Below, one piece after another: positions 53,151 to 62,382 of a stretch of DNA of 64,000 nucleotides. Origin of the DNA: Sandaracinus amylolyticus. GTDB lineage: Bacteria > Myxococcota_A > Polyangia > Polyangiales > Sandaracinaceae. The translations under genes and the position numbers were made by a program. Location of the stretch: contig NZ_CP070225.1 of assembly GCF_021631985.1 (NCBI RefSeq), forward strand, positions 10,106,001 through 10,170,000, given 5' to 3'. Under the pieces are notes generated by a model. It was not told the DNA's origin. It did not search any database and worked only from the letters and a program-made list of their open reading frames with translations. Position 1 is the stretch's first letter. Every line of letters starts with the position of its first letter.

Positions 53151-54515
53151 TTGAGAGCGAAATCGTGGGGGGTGCTGGTGTTGGCGATCGCGTTGTCGGT
53201 CGCGGCATGCGGGCGACGCGGCGTGGTGACGGGCGAGGTGACGGCGGGCGGCGAGGTGGTGGTGTTCACGCCCGCGCCGACCGTGATGATGCTGAGCGGC
53301 GTGACCGACGGCGCAGCGGTGCGCACCGCGGTGGCGAGCGCGCTGAGCGCGCGGAGCTGGACGCTCGAGAGCGACGACGGAACGCAGGTCGTCGCGCGCC
53401 TCCAGCATCGACGCACGACGCTGCGCGTCGTGGTGCAGTACGCGACGTCGCAGGTGTCGATCCAGTACCTCGACTCCGCGGGGCTGGAGATCGAGAGCCC
53501 GTCGGTCTCGCGCCGCTACGAGGGGTACATGCGGCAGCTCACCGAGCAGATCGAGGGCGAGCTCGCGCGCCCTGCGCGAGAGGCGCAGGAGGCGATCGCG
53601 CGCGCGCAGGAAGAGCAGCTGCGGCGTGAGCGCGAGGCGCGCGAGGCCGAGGAGCGAGAGCGCGACCGTCAGATGCAGGAGCGCCTCGAGCGCGAGCGTC
53701 TCGCGACGGCCCGCGCACAGGCGGAGGCCGATGCGGAGCGTGCGCGCGCCGCGCAGGCGCAGGCGCGCGTCGAGGGTGGCGTGCACGTCGTCGTCGGTCG
53801 TCTCTCGTTCGACCCGCGACAGGCGTCGGGCGTGATGGGCGCGGTCGCGCTGCAGCCGGGCTTCGGGCCCGATCCCTACGCGGTGCCGGGCCAGGCCGGC
53901 GGCCCGGTGCGCGCCGACCAGCTCGGGCTGCCGAGCGCTTGCCCCGGTTGGTTCCAGGGCGCGCCGCAGCACACGATCGTGCTGCGCAGCGACATGCCGT
54001 ACCTGCGCTTCGAGGCTCCGTCGAACGGCGACGCGACGCTCGCGATCGTCGCGCCCGACGGCAACGTGTGGTGCGACGACGACGGCGCGGGCAACCTCGT
54101 GCCGCGCATCGAAGGTTGGTTCCCCGCGGGCGTGTACCAGGTCTACGTCGGCAACTATCGCGGCGGCGAGATCGCGACGTACTCGCTGACGATGTCGCAG
54201 CGCTCCGCGTCGAGCGTGGTGGTGACGCCGCCTCCGCCGCGCCCCGGCGTCGTCGTGGTGACGCCTCCTCCGCCGCGCCCCGGCGTCGTGGTCGTGGCGC
54301 CGGCGCCCGACTGCCGCACGACGCTGCTCGAGCTCGGCCACTCGTCGACGTCGCTGATGTTCTGCGATGGAGCCGAGCCGCAGTGCGCGGACGCGCTGCT
54401 GCGCGCGGGGCACTCGCCGACGTCGCTGCAGTTCTGTCAGGGCGTCGAGCCGCGCTGCGCGGTGACGATGATGCGCAGCGGTCGGAGCCCCACCGAGCTC
54501 ATGCACTGCCAGTGA
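53151..54515 (+). CDS. Coiled-coil lipoprotein with PPC-like domain and three Cys repeats
   Basis: 454 residues. I chose the TTG at 53151 because GGAGG lies 6 nt upstream and the signal peptide (LRAKSWGVLVLAIALSVAAC, Cys20) begins there; a GTG 7 codons earlier is possible. The N-terminal domain spans about 25-130. It is followed by a charged coiled coil at about 135-215 (REREAREAEERERDRQMQER), a PPC-like beta domain at about 245-350 (WFPAGVYQVYVGNYRGGEIA) and two VVVTPPPPRPG repeats. Three ~25-residue units then follow, patterned C..LLxxGHSxTSLxFCxGxEPxC, with the final C at MHC. The Cys units are unusual. It overlaps the convergent HAD gene by 17 bp. Confidence 0.8.
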   Translation: MRAKSWGVLVLAIALSVAACGRRGVVTGEVTAGGEVVVFTPAPTVMMLSGVTDGAAVRTAVASALSARSWTLESDDGTQVVARLQHRRTTLRVVVQYATSQVSIQYLDSAGLEIESPSVSRRYEGYMRQLTEQIEGELARPAREAQEAIARAQEEQLRREREAREAEERERDRQMQERLERERLATARAQAEADAERARAAQAQARVEGGVHVVVGRLSFDPRQASGVMGAVALQPGFGPDPYAVPGQAGGPVRADQLGLPSACPGWFQGAPQHTIVLRSDMPYLRFEAPSNGDATLAIVAPDGNVWCDDDGAGNLVPRIEGWFPAGVYQVYVGNYRGGEIATYSLTMSQRSASSVVVTPPPPRPGVVVVTPPPPRPGVVVVAPAPDCRTTLLELGHSSTSLMFCDGAEPQCADALLRAGHSPTSLQFCQGVEPRCAVTMMRSGRSPTELMHCQ

Positions 54516-55182
54516 GGTACGCGTCGATCCACGACGCGACCGAGGGCACGCGCGCGCCCGCGAAGTCGTCGTAGAAGCCGTAGGGATCGACGAGCACCGC
54601 GTCGATCCCCGCGGCGTTCGCGCCCTCGACGTCGACGCCGGGGATGTCGCCGAGATAGACGGTCTCGTGCGCCGCGATGTCGAGGCGCGAGAGCGCGCGC
54701 CGGAAGATCTCGGGGTCCGGCTTCCGAACGCCCTCGTGGTGCGAGTCCACGATCGTCTCGAAGAGATGCGCGAGCCCGACGTGCGCGAGGAGCTCGGGCA
54801 GGCGTCCCTCGGAGTTCGACACGATCGCGAGGCGCACGCCCGCGGCGCGGATGCGATCGAGCGCGGGCGCCAGATCCGCGGGCACGCTGCGCCAGAGGTT
54901 GAGCCGATCGTGGGAGCGCCGCAGCGGCGCGATCATCGCGCGTGCGAGCGCACGATCGAGGCCGCCTTCCTCGAGCAGCGTCGCGAGGTAGAGGCCCCAG
55001 CCCTCCTCGTGCGACACGCCCTCGCGCAGCAGCGCCTCGTAGCGGCGCTTGGCGCGCCCCTCGACCTCGCGCAGGCGCGCGGGATCGACGTGGTGGCCTT
55101 CGACGCGAACGACGTCGGCCACTCCGTGCATGTCGAGGAACGCGATCGTGTTGCCGACGTCGAGCAGCAGGACGCGGAGCAT
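54499..55182 (-). CDS. HAD superfamily hydrolase
   Basis: 227 residues. Motif I is LLLDVGNTI (Asp7 nucleophile; the second Asp of DxD is replaced by Gly-Asn, as in the DxGNT subgroup). Motif II is AIVSNSEGR, motif III is the Lys in GVRKPDPEIF, and motif IV is VYLGDIPGVDVEGANAAG. A helical cap lies between motifs I and II. It probably dephosphorylates a small metabolite, but replacement of the acid/base Asp makes the exact chemistry uncertain. Confidence 0.88.
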   Translation of the reverse strand: MLRVLLLDVGNTIAFLDMHGVADVVRVEGHHVDPARLREVEGRAKRRYEALLREGVSHEEGWGLYLATLLEEGGLDRALARAMIAPLRRSHDRLNLWRSVPADLAPALDRIRAAGVRLAIVSNSEGRLPELLAHVGLAHLFETIVDSHHEGVRKPDPEIFRRALSRLDIAAHETVYLGDIPGVDVEGANAAGIDAVLVDPYGFYDDFAGARVPSVASWIDAYLTGSA

Positions 55183-55213
55183 GGTCGCGCAGATCTACGC
55201 GATCATGCGTCGC

Positions 55214-55597
55214 TCACAAGAGCGAGATGAGCCGGCGCGCGCGCTCGTCGGCGGCCTCGAGCAGGCTCGCCGCTTCGTCCGTCGGGATGCGCAGGCGCTC
55301 CACGAGCTCACCGACGATCTTCTTCTCCTGCTCGCTCTGCTGACCGTCGATGTACGTGAGGATCACCGCGTGCTGCAGGAGCACACGACGATCGGAGGCC
55401 GAGAGATCCGTGAGCGGCACGTCGTCGAGCGTGCGCTGCGTCTTGGCGTACTCGCGGATCGCGTCGCGGTCCGCACCCTGGATCTCGAACGAGTCGAGCA
55501 GGGCCTCGATGACCTCGCTCTCCTCGCCCTCGACACGCCCGTCCGCCCACGCGACCGCGACGAGCGACTTGAGCATGGCCTCCTGGTAGTCCTGCAT
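55214..55597 (-). CDS. TerB family protein
   Basis: 127 residues, all-helical TerB fold: MLKSLVAVAWADGRVEGEES, VIEALLDSFEIQGADRDAIR and LQHAVILTYIDGQQSEQEKK, with the two acidic DGxxxxxE metal-binding loops. TerB-type domains bind Ca2+ or other divalent metals and occur in tellurite and general stress modules. No other ter genes are here. The start is 201 bp from the divergently ending oxygenase gene. Confidence 0.85.
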   Translation of the reverse strand: MQDYQEAMLKSLVAVAWADGRVEGEESEVIEALLDSFEIQGADRDAIREYAKTQRTLDDVPLTDLSASDRRVLLQHAVILTYIDGQQSEQEKKIVGELVERLRIPTDEAASLLEAADERARRLISLL

Positions 55598-55798
55598 CCG
55601 CGTTCTCCCCGTGTGCTCGCGGAGGCTATCACGCGCCCGCGGAGAGAAAGGAGGCCGAGCACGCCCGTCGGGGATTGGGGTGGAGGTGACGGGCGCGCCC
55701 GACCTGGCTGGACGCGAACTGCACCGTCCAGCGCGAAGTCGTAAGTTCAACTTCCAACATTTGGCGCGGAAAGTCAAACGCCCGCGGGTGGCGGCGGC

Positions 55799-56752
55799 TC
55801 AGCGCACCGGCTCGATCGCGCGCAGCGCGATCTTCTCGAGCGCGCGCCCGAACGCGTCGTGCGCCGGCTTGCCCGCGAGCCTGCGCTTGGCCTCGACGTA
55901 GTCCGGGAAGTACCGCAGCCGCTTCGGCGTGGTGCGATAGGTCGCGCGCAGCAGCGGGATCGAGCGCTCGAACATCGCCTTCTCGCGCGCGCCGAACGGC
56001 AGCTCGAGCTGCTCGCGCAGCCGCGCCGGCAAGAGCCCCGCGGTGAACACGCGGTACCACGCGAGGAACGGCGCAGCGCTCGGTCGCGGCGGCCGCAGCA
56101 GGAAGTGACGCATCTCGAGCGCGGGGCGACCGACCGTGATCACGTCGCTCGCCATCATCGCGCGCACGTACTCCTCGAACTCGCCGAACGTGCGCGGCAT
56201 GACGCGCTCGGGGATGCCGAAGAGCCCCGCGAAGAGGCGCGACTCCGCGTAGTAGCGCTCCTTCTCCTCGCGCGTGAGCGGCGCCACGCCGAGCTCGTAG
56301 AGCATCACCGCGGTGTCGACGAGCGTCGCGTGCACCCAGAAGAGCGCCTCGGGATCGTTCGCGTGATAACGATGCCCCTCGCGGAACGCGCCGACGTCCT
56401 CGCGGATCGGGCCCTTGATGCCGGTGTGGATGCGGTGCACGCGACGCGCGCTCTCGATCGCGTGATCGAGATCGCCGAACACCATCGCGAACACGTGCAT
56501 GAACGTGCGGCGGAAGCGCCCGACCGGATCGCGCTGGGTGTCCGAGTGCTGAGCGACCGCGTGCGCGACGTAGGGATGCGCGAGCTGCAGCAGCGCCGCG
56601 CGTCCCCCGCCCAGCATGATGATCCCCTCGCGGTTGATCCTCCACGAGATCGATCCCGGCCCGTAGATGCCGGCGCGCGGATCGCGGGTGCGGCTGCGGA
56701 CCTCGGCGATGCGTCGCTCGAGCTCGTCTCGCGTGACCGTCGCTTCCGTCAT
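55799..56752 (-). CDS. MpaB-like (DUF2236) oxygenase family protein
   Basis: 317 residues. Conserved DUF2236 features are GPGSISWRINREGIIMLGGG, LLQLAHPYVAHAVAQHSD, RTFMHVFAMVFGDLDHAIES, RRVHRIHTGIKG, HANDPEALFWVHATLVDTAV, and a C-terminal basic helix (PKRLRYFPDYVEAKRRLAGK). The family includes rubber oxygenase Lcp and the mycophenolate enzyme MpaB, which bind b-type heme through His residues and cleave double bonds. The substrate here is unknown. Confidence 0.87.
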   Translation of the reverse strand: MTEATVTRDELERRIAEVRSRTRDPRAGIYGPGSISWRINREGIIMLGGGRAALLQLAHPYVAHAVAQHSDTQRDPVGRFRRTFMHVFAMVFGDLDHAIESARRVHRIHTGIKGPIREDVGAFREGHRYHANDPEALFWVHATLVDTAVMLYELGVAPLTREEKERYYAESRLFAGLFGIPERVMPRTFGEFEEYVRAMMASDVITVGRPALEMRHFLLRPPRPSAAPFLAWYRVFTAGLLPARLREQLELPFGAREKAMFERSIPLLRATYRTTPKRLRYFPDYVEAKRRLAGKPAHDAFGRALEKIALRAIEPVR

Positions 56753-56819
56753 CGCTCACCTCGTCGCTGGAGGAGGATCGTGCGCGAACCGAATTCTAAC
56801 GTGCTATCTCGCCCCCCGC

Positions 56820-57473
56820 ATGACCGCCGTCATCTTCGACCTCGACGGGACGCTGATCGACAGCCTCGCGGACATCGCCGCGTCGCTCAACCACGCGCTC
56901 GCGGAGTCCGGTCTGCCGACGCACACGATCGACGAGGTGCGCGGCCTCGTGGGCTACGGCGCGTCGGAGCTCGTGCGTGGCGCGCTGCCCCCCGAGCATC
57001 GCGATGCGCTCTCCACGGACGTGCTCGCGCGCTACCGCGCGCGGTATCGATCGCACCTGATCGTGGAGACGCGCCCCTACGACGGCATCGTCGAGGTGCT
57101 CGAGGCGCTCGAGGCGCGCGGCATCGCGAAGGCGGTGCTCACGAACAAGCCGCACTCGGCGTCGGTCGAGATCGTCGAGCGCCTCTTCCCGCGCTTCCGC
57201 TTCGACGTCGTGCTCGGGCAGAAGGACGGCATCCCGCACAAGCCCGATCCCGCCGGCGCGCTCGAGATCGCGAGCACGCTCGGCCTCTCGCCCGCGTCGA
57301 TGATGATCGTCGGCGACGGCGACACCGACATGCGCACCGCGCGCAGCGCGGGGATGCTCGCGGTGGGCTGTCTCTGGGGGTTCCGTGATCGTGCGGAGCT
57401 CGAGGGCGCGGGCGCGCAGCACCTGATCGCGCACCCGCGCGAGCTCCTGCCGATCATCGACTCTCGCAGCTGA
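56820..57473 (+). CDS. gph: Phosphoglycolate-phosphatase-like HAD hydrolase
   Basis: 217 residues. All four HAD motifs are intact: IFDLDGTLIDS, AVLTNKP, Lys in IPHKPDPAGAL, and VGDGDTDMRTARSAGM. A helical cap with GLVGYGASELVRGALPPEH matches phosphoglycolate phosphatases, which remove 2-phosphoglycolate formed by DNA repair or oxygenation. Related substrates (phosphoserine, pyrophosphate) cannot be excluded. It overlaps the convergent nucleotidase gene by 20 bp. Confidence 0.88.
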   Translation: MTAVIFDLDGTLIDSLADIAASLNHALAESGLPTHTIDEVRGLVGYGASELVRGALPPEHRDALSTDVLARYRARYRSHLIVETRPYDGIVEVLEALEARGIAKAVLTNKPHSASVEIVERLFPRFRFDVVLGQKDGIPHKPDPAGALEIASTLGLSPASMMIVGDGDTDMRTARSAGMLAVGCLWGFRDRAELEGAGAQHLIAHPRELLPIIDSRS

Positions 57474-59199
57474 CGGGACGCGCGCCCGGCGCGCGCACCC
57501 GCGGGGCCTCGGGATCGAAGAACGCGCGCGACGCGAGCGTCTGTCCGCGCATCGCGCGCAGTGCCTCGGCCATCGCCTCGCGGATCGGCGGGTCGTCCTC
57601 GATCGTCAGCGCGCTCGGATCGCGCTCGCGGATCGCGGCGAACGCTCCGTCGCCGCCGCTCACCAGGAAGTCGCTCGCGAGCACGTCGAGCACCTCGGCG
57701 TCGCGGATGCGCCGGCCATCGCGGGTGAGCGACACGACGAGCTCTCCGCGCACGCAGCGCGCCTCCGCGCGCACGCCGCCGAGCGAGAGATAGCCGCCGC
57801 CGCGCGCGAGGTTCTGCGCGATCATCGCCGCGAGCTCGGACGCGCGCATGCGCACCATCGCGAACCGGTTGTCGAACGGGAACGCCTCGTAGAGCGCGCC
57901 GTAGCGCAGCGGTCCCGCGGGCAGATCGGCGCGCAGCCCACCGCCGTTGATGATCGCGGCGTCGGCGTCGGGGCGCGCGCGCAGCATCAGATCGACGAAG
58001 AGGTTCCCGAGCGCGCTCTCGCTGCCGTACTGCTTCGCGAACGGCTCGGTGAGCGTCGGGCCGAGCTCGTCGTGGCGCTGGCTGTCGGCGCGCGCGAGCG
58101 AGGGCGCGATGACCTCGGCGACGCGCGCATCGCTCACGACCGGCGCGCCTTCGTAGTCGCCGGGCGCGCACGCCGCGAGATCGCCCTCGGGGCTCGCGCC
58201 CTCGGCGCCGCAGAGGCGCTGCGGCGGCATCACACGCACGTCGACGACGCGCCCGCTCGCGCGATCGACGACGAGATCCACGCGCCCGAACGCGATGCCG
58301 TACGAGTACGCCTCGATGATCGGGATCCCGTTCACGCGGTGCGCGACCGCCTGGTGGGTGTGCCCGCCGACGATCGCGTCGACGGTGCCCGGCGTCAGCG
58401 CGCGCGCGACCTCGAAGATCTCCTCGGTGGGATCGCAGCTCGAGAGATCGTCGGGATCGTCGAAGCGCTCGCAGTGCCCGCCCGCGTGCGCGGTGACCAC
58501 GACCATCGCCGCGCCTCGCGCGCGCAGCGCCTGCGCCTCGGCGGTGATCGCGTCGGCGAGCGGGCGCATCGCGAGGTCCGCGACGTTCGTCGCGATCGTC
58601 GTGGTGAGCGTCTGCTCGGTGGTCACGCCGATCACGCCGATCGAGAGCCCGGCGCGCTCGAGCAGCACCGAGGGCAGACCGAGCTCGGCGCGCGCCCCGC
58701 CCTCGCGCTGCAGCAGGTTCGCGCTGAGGAAGGGGAACTCCGCCTCCTCGATGCGCGCCCGCAGCGCGCCGCGGGGATCGTCGCCGGGATCGCGCGGCGT
58801 CGCGCGGGGACCGATCGGCCCGTAGTCGAACTCGTGGTTGCCGATCGTGACCGCGTCGTAGCCGAGCACCTCGTACGCGCGCACGACGCTCGCGCCCTCT
58901 TCGAGGTTCGACTCGAGCGTGCCCTGGAACATGTCGCCGCCGTCGAGGAGCAGCACCGCGCCCCGATCGCGCGTGCGCGCGGCGCGGAGGTTCGCGAGGT
59001 AGCCCGCGAAGAGCGGCAGCGCCCGGATGTGCCCGTGCAGATCGTTGGTGCCGACGATCGACATCGTCGCGTGCGGCGGGACCTCGGGCGCGGCCTCCTG
59101 CGTCACGACCGCGGGCTCGGTGACGCGCGGGGGCGGTGTTGCGGCACCGCCACACGACGAGAGGAGGAGCGCGAGGATCAGGACGAGCGAACAACGCAT
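57454..59199 (-). CDS. 5'-nucleotidase / UDP-sugar diphosphatase family lipoprotein
   Basis: 581 residues. The signal peptide MRCSLVLILALLLSSC has Cys16. The metallophosphoesterase domain has VGTNDLHGH, LLLDGGDMFQG, TIGNHEFDYGP, VVVTAHAGGHCER and IVGGHTHQA, which supply the two-metal site. The C-terminal 5'-nucleotidase domain (about 380-560) has ALGNLFVDLMLRARPDADAA, INGGGLRADLPAGPLRYGAL and FLVSGGDGAF. It would hydrolyse extracellular or periplasmic nucleotides for salvage. It is anchored in the outer membrane or periplasmic face. Confidence 0.93.
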   Translation of the reverse strand: MRCSLVLILALLLSSCGGAATPPPRVTEPAVVTQEAAPEVPPHATMSIVGTNDLHGHIRALPLFAGYLANLRAARTRDRGAVLLLDGGDMFQGTLESNLEEGASVVRAYEVLGYDAVTIGNHEFDYGPIGPRATPRDPGDDPRGALRARIEEAEFPFLSANLLQREGGARAELGLPSVLLERAGLSIGVIGVTTEQTLTTTIATNVADLAMRPLADAITAEAQALRARGAAMVVVTAHAGGHCERFDDPDDLSSCDPTEEIFEVARALTPGTVDAIVGGHTHQAVAHRVNGIPIIEAYSYGIAFGRVDLVVDRASGRVVDVRVMPPQRLCGAEGASPEGDLAACAPGDYEGAPVVSDARVAEVIAPSLARADSQRHDELGPTLTEPFAKQYGSESALGNLFVDLMLRARPDADAAIINGGGLRADLPAGPLRYGALYEAFPFDNRFAMVRMRASELAAMIAQNLARGGGYLSLGGVRAEARCVRGELVVSLTRDGRRIRDAEVLDVLASDFLVSGGDGAFAAIRERDPSALTIEDDPPIREAMAEALRAMRGQTLASRAFFDPEAPRVRAPGARPVSCESR

Positions 59200-59320
59200 C
59201 GCGCGGAGCGTAGCGCGCCCGCGGCACGCCTCGGCGCGCGAGGGTGTTGCTGGCTCACCACGGTCACCTCGCGATCACGAGAATTTCGCGGTGGTCTCGC
59301 GTTTGCGATGGGCGAGTCCC

Positions 59321-60079
59321 ATGTCGCTTCGCCATTGCTCGGTCCTCGCGCTCGCGCTCGGCGGGTGCACGCCCTTCGCGCTCTCGACCCCAGCGCGCAC
59401 GCTCCCGCTCGAGAGCTCGGCCACGCTCGAGGAAGGCCAGGGCTCGCTGCAGGTCGCCGGCTCGTACTTCTCCTCGAGCGACGTCGAGGGCGGCAGCGCG
59501 TCGCTGCGCGGGCGCGTCGGCGTCGCATCGCAGCTCGAGCTGCAGGGCGAGGGCACGGTCGCGCACATCGACTACGAGGACGAGCGCTCGCCGCTCTACG
59601 GCACCGGGCGCATCGGCCTGAAATTCGCGCCGGTCGAGTGGGTCGGGCTGGTCGCGGGCGTGGGCGCGGGAGGGCACTCGTACGGTCCCTTCGTCGCGCC
59701 CGACATCGGCGTGATCTTCGCGTACGAGAACCCCTACGTCGTGCCGTGGGGCGCGGCCCGGGGGTTCGTCAGCGTGCCCGTCGATCCGAGCACGGTGCGC
59801 GTCACGCGGCCGAACGGCGAGGAGATCGAGGTCTTCGATCTCACGCCGCCGAACACCGCGGGATGGCAGCTCTCCACGGGCATCCGCATCCCGTTCGTCG
59901 TCGACCCCGATCCCCTGCGGCCCCGGCGCGGCACGCGCGTCGACTTCCACATCGGCGGCGCGTACACGCGGCTGCACGGGCTCGACGGCGAGAACGAGCT
60001 CGGGCTCCTCCAGGTCGAAGCCGGCGTCGAGATCGTGATCGATCCCAGCGTCGGTGCGCGCGCGCCCTCGGAGCTGTGA
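59321..60079 (+). CDS. Outer-membrane-type lipoprotein, unknown
   Basis: 252 residues. Signal peptide MSLRHCSVLALALGGC with Cys16. The mature part is all-beta with alternating hydrophobic residues and Gly (GSLQVAGSYFSSSDVEGGSA, YGTGRIGLKFAPVEWVGLVA, FHIGGAYTRLHGL), compatible with a small outer-membrane barrel that is also lipidated. No family recognised. It is followed after 13 bp by the uridine kinase gene. Confidence 0.75.
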   Translation: MSLRHCSVLALALGGCTPFALSTPARTLPLESSATLEEGQGSLQVAGSYFSSSDVEGGSASLRGRVGVASQLELQGEGTVAHIDYEDERSPLYGTGRIGLKFAPVEWVGLVAGVGAGGHSYGPFVAPDIGVIFAYENPYVVPWGAARGFVSVPVDPSTVRVTRPNGEEIEVFDLTPPNTAGWQLSTGIRIPFVVDPDPLRPRRGTRVDFHIGGAYTRLHGLDGENELGLLQVEAGVEIVIDPSVGARAPSEL

Positions 60080-60092
60080 TAGATCGCGGCCC

Positions 60093-60722
60093 ATGCAGCC
60101 GTTCCTGGTGGGCGTCGCGGGGGGCACGGGGTCGGGCAAGACCACCGTCGCGCGGAAGATCGCGGGCGCGGTCCCGGCCGAGATGGTCGCGATCCTCGAG
60201 CACGACAGCTACTACCTCGATCGTCCCGACCTCACGTACGAGGATCGCTGCCAGCTCAACTTCGATCATCCCGACGCGCTCGAGTCGTCGCTGCTCCTGC
60301 ACCACGTGCGCGAGCTGAAGCGCGGCCGAGCGGTCGAGATCCCGATGTACGACTTCAAGATCCACCGCCGCAGCCCGTACACGCGGCGCGTGGAGCCCAC
60401 GACGATCATCGTGGTCGAGGGCATCCTGATCTTCAGCGACCCCGAGCTGCGCGCCGAGCTCGACCTGAAGCTGTTCGTCGACACCGACGCCGACATCCGC
60501 GTGCTGCGCCGGGTGCGCCGCGACATGGAGCACCGTGGCCGCAGCTTCGAGGCGGTGCGCGAGCAGTACTACTCGACGGTGCGCCCGATGCACCTGCAGT
60601 TCGTGGAGCCGAGCAAGCGCTACGCGGACGTGATCATCCCGGAGGGCGGCGACAACCACGTCGCGCTCGACCTGATCGTCGCGAAGATCCAGTCGGTGCT
60701 CGCGAGCCGCGGCCGCATCTGA
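60093..60722 (+). CDS. udk: Uridine kinase
   Basis: 209 residues. P-loop GGTGSGKTTVARKI (10-23), catalytic Asp in HDSYYLDRPDLTYEDR, NFDHPDALESSLLLHHVREL, PMYDFKIHRR, VVEGILIF and RDMEHRGRSFEAVREQYYST make a complete match to uridine/cytidine kinase. It phosphorylates uridine and cytidine with ATP or GTP in pyrimidine salvage. The nucleotidase lipoprotein 0.9 kb away could supply the nucleosides (inference). Confidence 0.94.
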   Translation: MQPFLVGVAGGTGSGKTTVARKIAGAVPAEMVAILEHDSYYLDRPDLTYEDRCQLNFDHPDALESSLLLHHVRELKRGRAVEIPMYDFKIHRRSPYTRRVEPTTIIVVEGILIFSDPELRAELDLKLFVDTDADIRVLRRVRRDMEHRGRSFEAVREQYYSTVRPMHLQFVEPSKRYADVIIPEGGDNHVALDLIVAKIQSVLASRGRI

Positions 60723-60741
60723 GCGGCTCCTCGACTCGCCA

Positions 60742-60758
60742 CCCGTCGGCCTGACGGG
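60742..60758 (+). terminator. Hairpin after the uridine kinase gene
   Basis: CCCGTC (60742-60747) pairs with GACGGG (60753-60758) over the 5-nt loop GGCCT, 20 nt after the stop. There is no U-tract, so this is a weak candidate. A second hairpin, TCGCGG-GAAAAA-CCGCGA, lies at 60791-60808, ahead of the next lipoprotein. Confidence 0.4.
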
Positions 60759-60872
60759 CCGCCACCCTCCGTCCGTCACCCGCCGTCAGATCGCGGGAAA
60801 AACCGCGAGGAAATGTGCGCGGAGGTAGGGCACGTCGATTGCCATGCGATCGGGCACGAAAGGTCCGATCCC

Positions 60873-62297
60873 ATGACTCGCTCGATCCGTCTGCTCGCTC
60901 TCGTCCCCGCGCTGCTCGCCTGTCAGGCCGCTCCAGTGGACAAGGGCGCCGAAGAAGACGCGCCGCTCGACGGCGCCGCCGACTCGTTCCGCAACCCGAT
61001 CGATCACAGCGCGCTCGCGCTCGGTGGCTCGGTGAGCGCGGAGATCACGCGCGACGAGTCGTTCCACGCGTGGACGTTCGAGCTCACCGCGCCGGCGTCG
61101 ATCGCGCTGCGCACCGAGGGCGCGCGCGAGGTGGACACGATGCTCTACCTCTATCGCGAAGGCGCGCGCGGCTGGGGCTCGTACATCGCGCGCAACGACG
61201 ACGCGGGCGGCACGCTCTGGTCCGCGCTCTCGCGCGATCTGGTCGCGGGTCGCTATCGCGTGATCGTGAAGGGCTACGACCGCCGGGTGCGCGGCGCGTT
61301 CACGCTCGCGAGCGAGTGCAGCGGCGAAGGCTGCCCGCGCGAAGCGGGCGAGTGCCTCTTCGGCACGACGTACCGCCAGCTGCGCGACAGCGCGCTCTTC
61401 GAGCCGCTGCTCTCGACCGTCGTGCGCTCTCCCGAGGGCATCTCGAGCGCGCGTGCGGCGCAGATCGTCGCGGCGGTGCGCGTGGCCTACGAGGACGCGA
61501 GCGATCTCGCGAGCGCGCTCGAGGCGGTCGATCAGAACGAAGTGAACGTGCTCGAGCTCGCCGAGGTCGCGACCGGGCGTCGCTTCGTCGTGATCGAGTA
61601 CGGCGCGGGCGACAACTCGTACGGCGCGGTGCTGGTCGGCGACACCAGCGAGATCGCGGCGGAGATCCACGACGGCGATCTCTACGAGTGCGTGGTGCTC
61701 GGCGCGCCGGGCGGCGCGCGCATCGGCGCCGACTGCGAGGGCTGGACCGGCAACACCTGCGCGGAGGGCCTGCGCTGCCAGGGCTTCGTGGAAGAGCAGG
61801 GCGCAGGTCGCTGCGCGCCCGAGGCGCGGCTCGAGGGCGAGGGCGCGCTCTGCTCGGCAAGCGTCGCGTGCCCCAGCGAGCAGCTGGTGTGCGGCGGCCT
61901 GACGCGCGGCGACGAAGGCATCTGCGTGCCCACGTGGCTGCGCGGCTCGTACGGCGAGGGCTACTCGATCGAGATCGGCGACGCCGCGGTGCTCGAGCGC
62001 AGCGTGATCGTGTACGGCCTCGCGACGGTCGACGTCGACGTGGAGATCCGCACGCTCATCGATCACCCCCGTCCTTCGGATCTCCGGGTGACGCTCACGA
62101 ACCCGGTGGGCACCGAGGTCGTGGTGTTCGAGGGCGACGCCGAGCCCGGCTATGTCGAGCTCGACGGATCGGTGCGCGGTTTCTCGGGCGACGAGCAGGT
62201 GAACGGCACCTGGACGCTGCGCGTCGCGGATCGCGCGAGCGGCGAGGTCGGCACCCTCGAGCGCTGGGCCATCGACGTCACGTCGCGCTGGGACTGA
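60873..62297 (+). CDS. Lipoprotein with PPC-like and P/Homo B domains
   Basis: 474 residues. Signal peptide MTRSIRLLALVPALLAC with Cys17. A pre-peptidase C-terminal-like beta domain spans about 45-145 (HAWTFELTAPASIALRTEGA, GRYRVIVKGYDRRVRGAFTL). A central helical segment (ISSARAAQIVAAVRVAYEDA) includes LEAVDQNEVNVLELAEVATG, and a Cys-rich stretch spans about 275-350. The C-terminus (about 365-474) is a proprotein-convertase P domain (LIDHPRPSDLRVTLTNPVGT, NGTWTLRVADRASGEVGTLE). These modules usually accompany secreted proteases, but no peptidase domain is present. It is probably a surface binding protein. Confidence 0.82.
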   Translation: MTRSIRLLALVPALLACQAAPVDKGAEEDAPLDGAADSFRNPIDHSALALGGSVSAEITRDESFHAWTFELTAPASIALRTEGAREVDTMLYLYREGARGWGSYIARNDDAGGTLWSALSRDLVAGRYRVIVKGYDRRVRGAFTLASECSGEGCPREAGECLFGTTYRQLRDSALFEPLLSTVVRSPEGISSARAAQIVAAVRVAYEDASDLASALEAVDQNEVNVLELAEVATGRRFVVIEYGAGDNSYGAVLVGDTSEIAAEIHDGDLYECVVLGAPGGARIGADCEGWTGNTCAEGLRCQGFVEEQGAGRCAPEARLEGEGALCSASVACPSEQLVCGGLTRGDEGICVPTWLRGSYGEGYSIEIGDAAVLERSVIVYGLATVDVDVEIRTLIDHPRPSDLRVTLTNPVGTEVVVFEGDAEPGYVELDGSVRGFSGDEQVNGTWTLRVADRASGEVGTLERWAIDVTSRWD

Positions 62298-62305
62298 GGT
62301 TTCCC

Positions 62306-62322
62306 GGGGGGCTCCGCCCCCC
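62306..62322. terminator. GC hairpin between convergent genes
   Basis: GGGGGGC-TCC-GCCCCCC, a 7-bp perfect stem, 9 nt after the stop of the P-domain lipoprotein. It sits between that gene and the convergent pfkA stop at 62383. Likely a bidirectional terminator. Confidence 0.6.
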
Positions 62323-62382
62323 TGTCGACCCCCGGCCGCTTCGCGGGCTCGTTGATTCGTTGCGACGAGGAGTGAGCCAGGC

